Below are positions 47,732 through 56,202 of a stretch of 64,000 nt of DNA, piece by piece (position 1 is the stretch's first letter; each line of letters opens with the position of its first letter). This DNA comes from Labilibaculum sp. DW002. GTDB taxonomy: Bacteria > Bacteroidota > Bacteroidia > Bacteroidales > Marinifilaceae. The notes under the pieces are model-generated. The model did no database searches and was not told the origin of the DNA. It saw nothing but the letters and a program-made list of their open reading frames with translations. Location of the stretch: NCBI RefSeq assembly GCF_029029525.1, contig NZ_JAKJSC010000001.1, forward strand, positions 1,178,001 to 1,242,000, written 5' to 3'. The position numbers were made by a program, and so were the translations under genes.

Positions 47732-48952
47732 TTACTCATCAATGTTTCTCACACATCGCACAAAATTGTAGACGTAACGCACATCTCCCTGCGGACCCCA
47801 AAACTGTGGGTAAGTATTTTGATCTCCACTTTTCGGATCGCTTCTTTGACAGCCAGCTCCATGAACATCCATAAGCGTTCCATTCATTTCCCCTTGCCCT
47901 TCGCCAAAAGCAATATAAGCTGCACTTGCATAAGGATTTGCTCCATCTAAATGTGTGGTTCCGGTCCAAAAGAATGGATACTGACCATTATTTCCATCTG
48001 GGTCGATGATTTCTGTAGTTTCGAAAACAGGATCAATAGCAGGAGAATTGCTCGTTTGTGGCGATCTTGAATAATCGACAATACTTTGCAATTCCTTAGC
48101 ATTTGGCAAGCGCCAATCCGTTTTTGATGCCAATTCTAAGTTTTCAGCATAATCTAAAGCCTCAGCCCAATCCTTTCCTGCACCATCATCAGCTTTTTGC
48201 CACATTAGTCCCGTTGCCAAATCACTCACCGTGCCATCTCCATTGTCCACTAAATTATTTATACCATACTCCACATTCCCACGCACCATTCTAAAATACA
48301 TGGAGTTTGCAGCTCCAGATGCTGCTTTGTATTTTGGATACCCTTTTATGCGACCATCAACAAAATTAACTCCAAAAACCGTTTCATCTGCATTCATGGT
48401 ACGACCTACATACTGAGTAGATGACCAGGTTTGTGCATCAATTTCACGTTCGCCAATACTTACATCACCCAAAGGTTGCGTAAAATAATCGGTATCGATA
48501 AAGAAATTGATTGCTACCTCTCCCTTTACCTTGCCAGTAAACAGAATTAGGGAATACAGTTCTTTAATGCTTGGCACTCTCCAATCATTGTGTCCACCTA
48601 AATTTGATGCTTCGGCTTTTGTACTGGCTGCGGCAAAACTAATTTTGTCGCCCATATCTTGTTCCCACATCAAACCTGTAATATTATCGGTAATTGTTCC
48701 ATCACTGTTGTCGGTATAGGAAGGCTCATTCGTTTTATATGTGGCATCTTGACCATAATAGTCATCATTTACCGAAGGCTCAGAGATCATTGCCTCATCG
48801 CTATAAAAATCTTTAACACCCGTATCAACAATACTGTAGGTGTTTGTTGGAATCACCTCTGATTCATCAATAACATTCTCCTCCGGTGAATTATCATCCG
48901 ATCCACATGAAATGAATAGGCTTAGAAATAGTAAAAGTGTCATCATCCTCAT
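47732..48952 (-). CDS. DUF1566 domain lipoprotein
   Basis: 406 residues. Lipoprotein signal TLLLFLSLFISCGSDDNSP with Cys about 16. Two DUF1566 repeats are visible: ITGLMWEQDMGDKISFAAAS with NDWRVPSIKELYSLI (about 90-140), and ATGLMWQKADDGAGKDWAEA with TDWRLPNAKELQSIV (about 240-290). A further KYKAASGAANSMYFRMVRGN and a final VRYVYNFVRCVRN fit the family's C-type-lectin-like fold. DUF1566 proteins are exported and of unknown role, often with adhesion-like features. First gene of the operon with the phosphoesterase at 46706. Confidence 0.87.
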   Translation of the reverse strand: MRMMTLLLFLSLFISCGSDDNSPEENVIDESEVIPTNTYSIVDTGVKDFYSDEAMISEPSVNDDYYGQDATYKTNEPSYTDNSDGTITDNITGLMWEQDMGDKISFAAASTKAEASNLGGHNDWRVPSIKELYSLILFTGKVKGEVAINFFIDTDYFTQPLGDVSIGEREIDAQTWSSTQYVGRTMNADETVFGVNFVDGRIKGYPKYKAASGAANSMYFRMVRGNVEYGINNLVDNGDGTVSDLATGLMWQKADDGAGKDWAEALDYAENLELASKTDWRLPNAKELQSIVDYSRSPQTSNSPAIDPVFETTEIIDPDGNNGQYPFFWTGTTHLDGANPYASAAYIAFGEGQGEMNGTLMDVHGAGCQRSDPKSGDQNTYPQFWGPQGDVRYVYNFVRCVRNIDE

Positions 48953-49110
48953 AATTCTGCGTTTTAAAATTTAGAGGTAAGACTTCAAGAAGTGGCTTTG
49001 GTTTAATCTTGATTCTAAATGAAATTCAAATAAAAAACTACAAAGCACTTGAATAAAGCTTTGTTTCAGGGTATTCTAAGTAGTTGACTTAAATAACTAC
49101 CATGTACATA

Positions 49111-49138
49111 AAAAAAACGAAGCCATCTGAGCCTCGCT
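49111..49138 (-). terminator. Terminator after the DUF1801 gene
   Basis: Minus strand AAGCGAGGC, loop, GGCTTCGTT with wobbles, then T-rich; 33 bases after the stop at 49171. Shares its core with the terminators at 41576-41607 and 46650-46678. Confidence 0.85.
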
Positions 49139-49170
49139 TATTCATTTGTATTAAAATTTTGATTCTTTTA

Positions 49171-49530
49171 TTAATCTATAATTGGTGCTTGCTTCACAAA
49201 AAAGTCAAGTTTTTTCGTTTCTACCTCTTGCAATGTTTTCATTTTTAAATGACGACGAAACTTTCCATTTCCCTCTAATAGATGATCTGGATCTTTAAAT
49301 TTAAAACCTATACTGAACTCGAAAGAAACATGATTTTTATAGGCAAACACGCCTCCAAAATCCTCATCTAAAGAAAATAGAATTCCTCCATACATCATAC
49401 GTTCTTCAACCTTTGGGAAATTCTTAAAAACGATTTCACGCGAAGCTTCTACAATTTGATGTTTTACGGGATCGGTACGCTCTAATTTTTCAATAAACTC
49501 TTGTACTCCTTTGTTTGTATATTTTTTCAT
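49171..49530 (-). CDS. DUF1801 domain protein
   Basis: 119 residues. The DUF1801 / YdhG fold is seen from VQEFIEKLERTDPVKHQIVE through the RMMYGGILFSLDEDFGGVFA block (about 44-63) and VSFEFSIGFKFKDPDHLLEG, ending in the C-terminal LKMKTLQEVETKKLDFFVKQ. Related small proteins bind metals or iron; the activity is unproven. It is the last gene of a minus-strand run (50982 to 49171), 12 bases after the 63-residue membrane protein, and is followed by a terminator. Confidence 0.85.
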   Translation of the reverse strand: MKKYTNKGVQEFIEKLERTDPVKHQIVEASREIVFKNFPKVEERMMYGGILFSLDEDFGGVFAYKNHVSFEFSIGFKFKDPDHLLEGNGKFRRHLKMKTLQEVETKKLDFFVKQAPIID

Positions 49531-49542
49531 TAATGATACGTT

Positions 49543-49734
49543 TTAAATTCTATTTTTCTTCGGATTAAAGATGCTATAAATTATAAGTGAGATACCTAAT
49601 CCAAAAAGTAATCCAGATAAAAAATGTGTATATTCTTTATCAACAAGCAAGATGCTTTCCTCGAAAAAAAACTGATAAACCAAACTTGCGGAAAGGCAAA
49701 TAATGGCAATAATAATTTTGTAAATGGGTTTCAT
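49543..49734 (-). CDS. 63-residue membrane protein of unknown function
   Basis: Two membrane helices, YKIIIAIICLSASLVYQFFF and FLSGLLFGLGISLIIYSIFN, joined by a short acidic loop (EESILLVDKEY), and a basic end NPKKNRI. It is tightly packed between two genes (8 and 12 bases), which supports it as real coding sequence despite its size. No family recognised. Confidence 0.68.
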   Translation of the reverse strand: MKPIYKIIIAIICLSASLVYQFFFEESILLVDKEYTHFLSGLLFGLGISLIIYSIFNPKKNRI

Positions 49735-49742
49735 AGTTTGTA

Positions 49743-50300
49743 TTAGATGTTAATTGATTTAAGGTTCTTTTTAAACTTAAAGCCGATGTAAGTTATTCTC
49801 ACCAATAAAAACGTGCTAAAAACAAACACAATTACTGGAAAGTAATTCCAATACGGATTCACTTCAAAAACTTGCAAAAAAGCGCTAAGCACAATTATTC
49901 CAGTAATTACCCAAAGTACAATTAGGATTGTTTTCTGATTAAGCTTACTGATCATTCTTTCCAATTCTATATTTAGTTCGGGATTAAAATCACCATCCAA
50001 ATTCTTAATTGATTCGATGTGTTCTATTAATTTCACTTCAATGTAAGCATAGGGAGATCGTAAAGCCATTCCTAAACTAACACACACTAAAAGTGCTGCA
50101 TTGTCCCAGCTTGAGGCAAAAAAAATAGTAGATGCAGCTGAATACAGCAGGACAAGTAGCAAAACCAATGAAATAGGATACTCCAAAAATGCCGTTTGCT
50201 TGAGCATTGCATTTCTTCTTTCGGGTGATTTAAATTTCAACTTATGAATCGTCTTGAATTTTTCAGCAATAGCAATTCTTTCCTTAACTAGTTCGTTCAT
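49743..50300 (-). CDS. Membrane protein of unknown function
   Basis: 185 residues with about four membrane helices: YPISLVLLLVLLYSAASTIF, WDNAALLVCVSLGMALRSPY, TILIVLWVITGIIVLSAFLQ and YFPVIVFVFSTFLLVRITYI, and a basic N-terminus (RIAIAEKFKTIHKLKFKSPE). A hydrophilic stretch between helices 2 and 3 (HIESIKNLDGDFNPELNIEL) is probably cytoplasmic. No family recognised. It is 8 bases upstream of the 63-residue gene and 54 bases downstream of the DUF2007 gene, so it is part of the same run. Confidence 0.7.
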   Translation of the reverse strand: MNELVKERIAIAEKFKTIHKLKFKSPERRNAMLKQTAFLEYPISLVLLLVLLYSAASTIFFASSWDNAALLVCVSLGMALRSPYAYIEVKLIEHIESIKNLDGDFNPELNIELERMISKLNQKTILIVLWVITGIIVLSAFLQVFEVNPYWNYFPVIVFVFSTFLLVRITYIGFKFKKNLKSINI

Positions 50301-50354
50301 TTAATTTGGGCTTATATTTTTCTAATAATCTTCGTAAAGATCTGTAAGTCTTCT

Positions 50355-50609
50355 TTACTTATCTGAATTCAGATTGTTAATGTAATCTTCAACAATCAAT
50401 TTTGCGCTATCCATGTTTAAACTTGAAATAATTACTTTTACAGCACCTGCTCCACCTGCTGCAGCATGCCAAGGAGCGATTGTACCTATGTTTTCATCTT
50501 TCAGAAATGCGTCTATCTCAGCATCTAATAAAATACTTTTAACGATTTCTGCATCCATCGGAGACCCAGCAAATATTTCCACCAAGTCAAACTCTTTCTT
50601 TGTTGTCAT
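50355..50609 (-). CDS. DUF2007 domain protein
   Basis: 84 residues, soluble. The DUF2007 pattern is plain: FDLVEIFAGSPMDAEIVKSI with LLDAEIDAFLKDENIGTI and VKVIISSLNMDSAKLIVEDY, a small alpha-beta fold related to PII-like signal proteins. It is thought to be regulatory; the ligand is unknown. Its start overlaps the end of the upstream membrane-protein gene by 23 bases, so translation is coupled. Confidence 0.85.
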   Translation of the reverse strand: MTTKKEFDLVEIFAGSPMDAEIVKSILLDAEIDAFLKDENIGTIAPWHAAAGGAGAVKVIISSLNMDSAKLIVEDYINNLNSDK

Positions 50610-50982
50610 GATTGCTTTGTTTATGAAGTTTAAATAAAGTTATACCATATAAAAGTAAAAACGGAATTAATGTCAGAAAGAAAGTATCATCTCCTCTACT
50701 TTTATATTCCGATATAACAAGATACGAATAACGAATTATTGGAATAAATAAGATAAGACCACCTACCATAAATACATGTAAATCGTATTTTTTAAATGCT
50801 TTGTAAGAGCTGAATAAAAAAGCAATCAAAACAGTCAAAAATATCGCCGATATCAGTATCGTATAAATACTAAACAATCCAAAAATGATATAATAAGCAA
50901 ATGTTCCTCCAATATGATCTCCAGACCATGTTATCAAAAGATAAGCTATTACTGTTCCTATTTTTAGAATTTTTACATCCAT
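50587..50982 (-). CDS. Membrane protein of unknown function
   Basis: 131 residues with about four membrane helices: IGTVIAYLLITWSGDHIGGT, YYIIFGLFSIYTILISAIFL, FMVGGLILFIPIIRYSYLVI and FFLTLIPFLLLYGITLF, and a short basic tail. No family recognised. The gene overlaps the DUF2007 gene by 23 bases in another frame and is the first gene of the 50982-49171 run. Confidence 0.65.
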   Translation of the reverse strand: MDVKILKIGTVIAYLLITWSGDHIGGTFAYYIIFGLFSIYTILISAIFLTVLIAFLFSSYKAFKKYDLHVFMVGGLILFIPIIRYSYLVISEYKSRGDDTFFLTLIPFLLLYGITLFKLHKQSNHDNKERV

Positions 50983-51053
50983 TTTGTTTTGATAATCGTA
51001 ATCGAGTTTTAAACAATATGCAATTGAGATTTCATAATCTATTTCTCACTCAA

Positions 51054-51728
51054 TTAATATCTGGTTCTTCTCTCAACTTTAGTGACTGTTCTTATTTTAA
51101 CCAAACCTTCAATGTTAACCAGCGAAATAATTTCATTTTTAAGTCGGCTAGCTTGCTCCGTATCCATCAATGCGCCATCAAAATCCCCAAGTTTTTCTTT
51201 TACTTTAGATCGCATTTCAAAAAACTCATAATCATATTGATTATCACTAATTAATCTGTTGTAATACTTTAATGCTTTTTTGTACTTTTCTTTTTTAACA
51301 AGCTTTGCAGCAATTTTTTTATCACTCGGTGGTAAGGCATTCTCATATAAACGATACCTAAACACAATCAAATAAGTTTTACTTACCGGTACTCCATCAA
51401 CTTGACATGAACTCCATTCATTTTCAACATTATCAAATGCAACAATTGCACTTGATGAGAATATTTTGTTTGCAGAACTTACAAGATCCAGATTATCTAA
51501 ATTTCCATTCTTATCAATAGTAATGGATACAATAACGTCGCCTTGAATCTTATTTTTAAAAGCTTCAATTGGAAATATTGTGTTTTTCGCTAATAATTTA
51601 TCTAAATCTTCTTTTAAATATTTCGCCTGTACAATTTCTGCATTTGTTTCAGAATCTTTACTTGTTTGGGCTTTTAGAATAATCGTAAAAAGAAAAAGAA
51701 TGGTAAATAGTACACTTAATTTTTTCAT
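51054..51728 (-). CDS. Secreted protein with a TonB-like C-terminal domain and a TPR
   Basis: 224 residues. Signal peptide (KLSVLFTILFLFTIILKAQT). Residues about 48-125 have the TonB C-terminal pattern: FPIEAFKNKIQGDVIVSITI, DKNGNLDNLDLVSSANKIFS and, from about 97, FDNVENEWSSCQVDGVPVSK with YLIVFRYRL. The end carries a TPR-like pair of helices (KYKKALKYYNRLISDNQYDY, AKLKVKEKLGDFDGALMDTE-like FDGALMDTEQASRLK). There is no membrane anchor, so it is not an energy transducer of the usual kind but a periplasmic protein with the same domain. Role unknown. Confidence 0.72.
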   Translation of the reverse strand: MKKLSVLFTILFLFTIILKAQTSKDSETNAEIVQAKYLKEDLDKLLAKNTIFPIEAFKNKIQGDVIVSITIDKNGNLDNLDLVSSANKIFSSSAIVAFDNVENEWSSCQVDGVPVSKTYLIVFRYRLYENALPPSDKKIAAKLVKKEKYKKALKYYNRLISDNQYDYEFFEMRSKVKEKLGDFDGALMDTEQASRLKNEIISLVNIEGLVKIRTVTKVERRTRY

Positions 51729-51861
51729 GTTAGTTAATTTTCACTGTGGTTTAAGGGTTTGCTAATATTTTAGGGTATTATAAATTAACAAGAGATCATA
51801 TTGTCTTTTTACAATCAGTGTTTACAATGAAATCTATCTCCTTTTCCGGACCAAAGGATTA

Positions 51862-52002
51862 TTACAGATATACTTTTTCATTTATTTCAAAATGTTCCTT
51901 ACAAACACATTTGTCATCGTCAAATATTTCAATCTGTACAAATCTATCTTTGTGATCATATTTTAGAATTGCCCCACCGCTGAGTTTAAAACTACTGGAT
52001 TT
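51862..52002 (-). pseudogene. C-terminal fragment of an unknown coding sequence
   Basis: A 46-codon frame with no ATG, starting right at the end of the 51992 gene and ending in TAA. Its residues look coding, not random: FKLSGGAILKYDHKDRFVQI, then EIFDDDKCVCKEHFEINEKV. It overlaps the last codons of the BamE-like gene in another frame. The natural reading is the tail of a gene whose front has been lost or replaced. Confidence 0.4.
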
Positions 52003-52315
52003 CTATTCTTTCTATGGGAATTAATTCTTGATACCACTTTTCTAATTTTTTATTTTTAAAAACAAAATAATAAACTTCGTCCTTTTCAACCCGATCTCTA
52101 TAAGATAAAACTTCTATTTCATTGTTGTCTTCCAATCGCTTTTCAGCAATCTTATAATCAGTTCCTAGTACCTGAGTAACTTGCTCTTTAGACATACCTA
52201 ATTCAAGCTTATTCATCTTAGAACTTGTCATATATGCTATCGAATACATCGGCATACAGGAAGCTAGCAACAACAATAATAAAGTGGAAAGAATACTAAT
52301 TTTATTTTTTTTCAT
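51992..52315 (-). CDS. SmpA/OmlA (BamE)-like lipoprotein
   Basis: 107 residues from the ATG at 52315. Lipoprotein signal ISILSTLLLLLLASCMPMYS with Cys at about 20. The domain NKLELGMSKEQVTQVLGTDY (about 36-55), followed by beta strands EIEVLSYRDRVEKDEVYYFV and FKNKKLEKWYQEL, is the SmpA/OmlA fold shared with BamE. Whether it serves the BAM complex is unknown; such small lipoproteins are frequent and diverse. A degenerate copy of the array repeat lies just upstream. Confidence 0.75.
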   Translation of the reverse strand: MKKNKISILSTLLLLLLASCMPMYSIAYMTSSKMNKLELGMSKEQVTQVLGTDYKIAEKRLEDNNEIEVLSYRDRVEKDEVYYFVFKNKKLEKWYQELIPIERIEIQ

Positions 52316-52335
52316 GCACATAATTACTTTAAAAG

Positions 52336-52359
52336 CTTGTTACTATTTTCGGTGATTTA
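52336..52359. repeat. Array repeat, degenerate copy
   Basis: CTTGTTACTATTTTC then GGTGATTTA, matching the pattern CTTGCTAA-N6-TGGGCGATTTA of the copies at 57127 and 58097 with nearly the same spacing. It sits about 20 bases upstream of the 52315 start codon (minus strand). Confidence 0.45.
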
Positions 52360-52482
52360 TTTTTATAATTTGCCCAAACCTTGTATTACATTGGCTTGAG
52401 TTTTTTATTGATTCAAAATCTAGCAAAAACTCTGTTTGTTTTGCCTTCCTACTGCATGATACAATTGTGAAGTAACTATGCA

Positions 52483-53130
52483 TCATTTGAAATCATTGGT
52501 TAAATTTTCAATTTCCAACACCAAGGCATCACTCAATTTGCATTTTCTTAATGTGCTTTTGGTCAAAGTCACCAGCTTTCTACTTAACATCGTCAGGCGT
52601 TCAATTTTATTTTTACCAGTTAACTTCCCTCCAAACCATGCCTTTCCTGCCTGTGTCATTGTTGCGAATTGGTAAGAATGTCCATCCAAACCAATCCTGA
52701 CGCCTGCACGCACCTTTGAAAGCGCCGCAGAATATAGAGCTTCTATCTTCATTGCATCATCTTTTGATATGGGTTTTCTATATTCTTCAACGGTTACTTT
52801 TTTGGGGTCCATTATGCCTTCGGAATACAAATTCCATGATTTACATTGACGAAAAATAATCGTATACTTCGATTTCTTTTGACTTTTCATGTCCCATTCA
52901 ATCACAAGGACACTTTTCCTGCCAGATGTTGACAAGAACTGAATGATTTGCTTATCTGAAATACCGTCAAATAGAATGTTTTGAATATTCTTGTTATAGT
53001 CTCGTTCCCAACCAAATGGTGATCCTAATGGTACTAAATAGTCATCATCTATCTGGCTTTCATTTGTAATCTGACCATAAGTGGTTAAACTAATAACAAT
53101 TAGAAAGATGAATAATATGATATTTTTCAT
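52483..53130 (-). CDS. Secreted protein of unknown function
   Basis: 215 residues with a signal peptide (KNIILFIFLIVISLTTYGQI). The mature part has a beta-rich first half (LVPLGSPFGWERDYNKNIQN, KSVLVIEWDMKSQKKSKYTI, with a Cys in FRQCKSWNLYS) and a helical, basic second half (KDDAMKIEALYSAALSKVRA, IERLTMLSRKLVTLTKSTLR). No known family recognised. Likely periplasmic. It is a solitary gene in the accessory array and has no terminator-like hairpin of note. Confidence 0.7.
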   Translation of the reverse strand: MKNIILFIFLIVISLTTYGQITNESQIDDDYLVPLGSPFGWERDYNKNIQNILFDGISDKQIIQFLSTSGRKSVLVIEWDMKSQKKSKYTIIFRQCKSWNLYSEGIMDPKKVTVEEYRKPISKDDAMKIEALYSAALSKVRAGVRIGLDGHSYQFATMTQAGKAWFGGKLTGKNKIERLTMLSRKLVTLTKSTLRKCKLSDALVLEIENLTNDFK

Positions 53131-53366
53131 TTTATGATATTTAAAATCCAGTATAAGGTAATTATTTAACTTATTGAAGCTCTCAGAATTTTATCCTTGT
53201 TATAAAAAGGACTCAAACCTGATTGTAACGGCCTGAATATGGTGTGTTTGGTGTTTGGTGTTTCAATGCTCCAACTTTTCAGTTTACTACTAATTGTATT
53301 TATTGCTATTAATTTCATTTTTAGTACTATCCGCCAAATGCGCTATATTTTTTATTACGGCCAGTT

Positions 53367-55895
53367 TTATTTTTTAATTATTTTTTTAGTTATTATTTTA
53401 TCATCAGATATTAATTGAATTAAATACATACCATTTGGCATTTCACTTAAATTAAGTTGCACAACATCCTCTGTTATTTTTTGCGTAAAAATTACTTGTC
53501 CATTAATACCTACTAATTTAATAATGCCATCTTCAAAATTATTTAAATGTTCTATTGTTAACATAGCAGATACAGGATTGGGATAAATTTTGAAATCACG
53601 ATCCAAAGTTTGAATAGAGGTGTACAATCCGAAATGAATAGTATTTGATTTTTCTGAATGGCAGTTATTGTATGATACAATTATATGAAAATCTCCTGTT
53701 ACATTAGTAATAATTTTTTGTGTTGTAGCTCCAACTATTAAGTTTTGATCCCAATACCATTGGTTACCGTACTCAGAGTCTGAAATTAGAGTATCCTTAC
53801 TTAGTCTAATTTCAGGAGTAGGTATTGTAGTTGCATATACTGGTATTTGGATATCAATAGAATTCATCTCAAAATCTGTAATAGTAACAGTATAGGTTGT
53901 TTCATAATTAGGAGATACTAAAATTGAAGATGTCGTTTGTGAATCTTCCCAACGGTAGGTGACTGGTTTGGTACCACCTACAAAATTGGGTTTTATTAAA
54001 ACTGTATCATAGCTACAAGTAAAATATTTTGACTGATTAAACGCTCTTAAACAACTCCCACTATTGGTCGTTTTCAGAATAATACCATTTCTACCAACCG
54101 CATAACCTGTGTTTACATCAGTAAAAAAGACAGACCTTAATTGTTTATCCGTTCCCGACTTAACAGCTGTCCAATTATTACCGCAATCTTCTGTCATAGA
54201 AATTTCACCACGATCTCCAACTACATATCCCGTATTTTTATTTGTGAAAAAGATATCGAAATAATTATTCCCATTCTGATAAGATTGTTCCCAATTATTT
54301 CCTCCATCACTAGTCTTTAAAATTCCCCCACTACTACCAGCAATAAACGCAGTATCAGTACTAACAAAATCTATTCCCCTAGGATCACTAACGGTTCCAA
54401 TGCTCTTTTTTATCCAATTTCCTCCACCATCTATAGTTTTTAATAATATTGTAGAATCAATTTCATAAGCAGGAATATAACCTGTATTTATATCTTTAAA
54501 GTATAAACTACGTAGAGTTCCATCAGTAGGTGAATCTTGCTTATCCCAAGTATCACCGCCATCATTGGTTTTTATAATTGTACCATTATTACCAACTGCA
54601 TAACCAGTACTTGTATTTAAAAACTTCACAGCATAGAGGTTTTCTGATGTATTTGAGTTTTGTTCTGACCAAGTTGTGCCTGCATCCGAAGATTTAAGAA
54701 TTTGACCACGATTAGCCACAACATAAATAGTGTCAATATTAGGAATAGATATATCATTTATCCAATAAGTATCCAGCCCTGTATCTAATTTATTCCAAGA
54801 ATTACCTGCATTCAAAGTTTTCATGATGTATCCGCTATAGGTAGCTGTAACATGACCTCCTACTGAATAACCGATGTTTTTATTAACAAATTTAATTTTA
54901 TCAATATATTTGGTGGTAGCTGTATAGGAATTCTCATTCCAATTATTGCCGCCATCTGCAGTATTAAGGATTTCTGGAATTCCGTTTAACCAATCTCCCC
55001 CCACTGCAATACCATTAACAGAGTCAAAAAAACTGATTGAAAACAGATCTAATTTAGATTGATGAATTATTTCCCAATTATTACCACCATCATAGGTTTT
55101 CAATATTTCTTTTTGCCCGACTACAAAACCTACATCATTATTTATAAATTCAATCGATTCAAGATTAGAATTAGTTAAATTTGCGGGGAATTCATTCAAT
55201 ACAGTCCAACTTTCACCAGCATTATTAGTTCTTAATATGGTACCAGACGATCCAACTAAATAACCGCTGTTTTCATCAATAAAAAATATAGATTTGTATA
55301 CAGAGCATTTTGAAAGGCGTTTTTGCGACCACGTGATTCCACCATCAATTGTTTTTAACAATTCACAATCTCTAACTCCATAGCCTACATTTTCTGAAGT
55401 AAAATAAATAAAAGAGACGTTTTGAAATTCAGTACTAACATTTAAATCGATCCAGGTTTTACCATAATCGCTCGTTTTATATAGACGCATACTACCTCCA
55501 AGCAGATACCCAATAGCAGCATTAACAAAAAAAACTTGAGTGGCAATGCTGGAACCTCCAGAACCCTTAAATACTTTCTTCCAGATTTCTCCACCATTAA
55601 TTGTCTTGAATACCGAATGATCCTCCCCGCTAATATATATCGTGTCCTTATCTACCAAGGAAATAGAGTTTAAATCCACATCTGTTCCCGATGTTTGAAT
55701 ACTCCAATCAAGCCCTTTGTTTGTTGATTTTAGAATGGTTCCCTTTTTACCAATAGCAATAGCTGTCAAGGAATCGATACATTTCACTTTATTTAAAATA
55801 TTCCCTGTTGGTATGGGATTCTTCCATTTCCAATCTTGTCCGTTTGCACAAAATACCAATAAGAGTAAGATCAAAGCAACGATTATGTTTTTCAT
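53367..55895 (-). CDS. T9SS-secreted protein with YCF48/BNR-type repeats
   Basis: 842 residues. Signal peptide (KNIIVALILLLLVFCANGQD), then about 14 repeats of roughly 45 residues, each with a strand-turn like GTILKSTNKGLDW, MRLYKTSDYGKTW, GTIIKTNDGGDTW, the YCF48/HCF136-type BNR blade; together one or two beta-propellers (residues about 30-610). A short Ig-like part follows (PNFVGGTKPVTYRWEDSQTT). The last 75 residues, beginning DFKIYPNPVSAMLTIEHL and ending in KKIIKK, are a type A sorting tail for the type IX secretion system. The product is therefore exported to the cell surface or medium. Role unknown, perhaps adhesion. Confidence 0.88.
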   Translation of the reverse strand: MKNIIVALILLLLVFCANGQDWKWKNPIPTGNILNKVKCIDSLTAIAIGKKGTILKSTNKGLDWSIQTSGTDVDLNSISLVDKDTIYISGEDHSVFKTINGGEIWKKVFKGSGGSSIATQVFFVNAAIGYLLGGSMRLYKTSDYGKTWIDLNVSTEFQNVSFIYFTSENVGYGVRDCELLKTIDGGITWSQKRLSKCSVYKSIFFIDENSGYLVGSSGTILRTNNAGESWTVLNEFPANLTNSNLESIEFINNDVGFVVGQKEILKTYDGGNNWEIIHQSKLDLFSISFFDSVNGIAVGGDWLNGIPEILNTADGGNNWNENSYTATTKYIDKIKFVNKNIGYSVGGHVTATYSGYIMKTLNAGNSWNKLDTGLDTYWINDISIPNIDTIYVVANRGQILKSSDAGTTWSEQNSNTSENLYAVKFLNTSTGYAVGNNGTIIKTNDGGDTWDKQDSPTDGTLRSLYFKDINTGYIPAYEIDSTILLKTIDGGGNWIKKSIGTVSDPRGIDFVSTDTAFIAGSSGGILKTSDGGNNWEQSYQNGNNYFDIFFTNKNTGYVVGDRGEISMTEDCGNNWTAVKSGTDKQLRSVFFTDVNTGYAVGRNGIILKTTNSGSCLRAFNQSKYFTCSYDTVLIKPNFVGGTKPVTYRWEDSQTTSSILVSPNYETTYTVTITDFEMNSIDIQIPVYATTIPTPEIRLSKDTLISDSEYGNQWYWDQNLIVGATTQKIITNVTGDFHIIVSYNNCHSEKSNTIHFGLYTSIQTLDRDFKIYPNPVSAMLTIEHLNNFEDGIIKLVGINGQVIFTQKITEDVVQLNLSEMPNGMYLIQLISDDKIITKKIIKK

Positions 55896-56202
55896 TATGT
55901 TTTATATAGTTCTTGAATTTCAGCTAATGTTAAATTTTAGTTTCTATTTTATATCTTTTTATTCATAGTCTATTTAGTAAAACCAAAGATTTTTATTAAA
56001 AAAAGCTAAAACTTCACATTAGCAAGAGAAAGTAATTTAGATTTTGTGATATGGAGAATTGCCCTATAACGGTAAATTGTAATAATAGTGTCAGATTGCA
56101 TGGTAGTTTCCTGTCAAACCGCTACGCTGATTGAGCGGGCTACGAACCTTGCTATTTAGCACTTTCCTTGCCAATACTTATACAAAATATTATGCATAGT
56201 TA
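55896..56202. other. Gene-free gap with inverted repeats in the accessory array
   Basis: 307 bases between the T9SS protein gene and the 57084 gene, all AT-rich except one block: CCGCT (56120-56124) pairs with AGCGG (56135-56139) around a short loop. No RNA gene or open frame was seen. It carries no clear copy of the 57127/58097 repeat. Confidence 0.4.
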
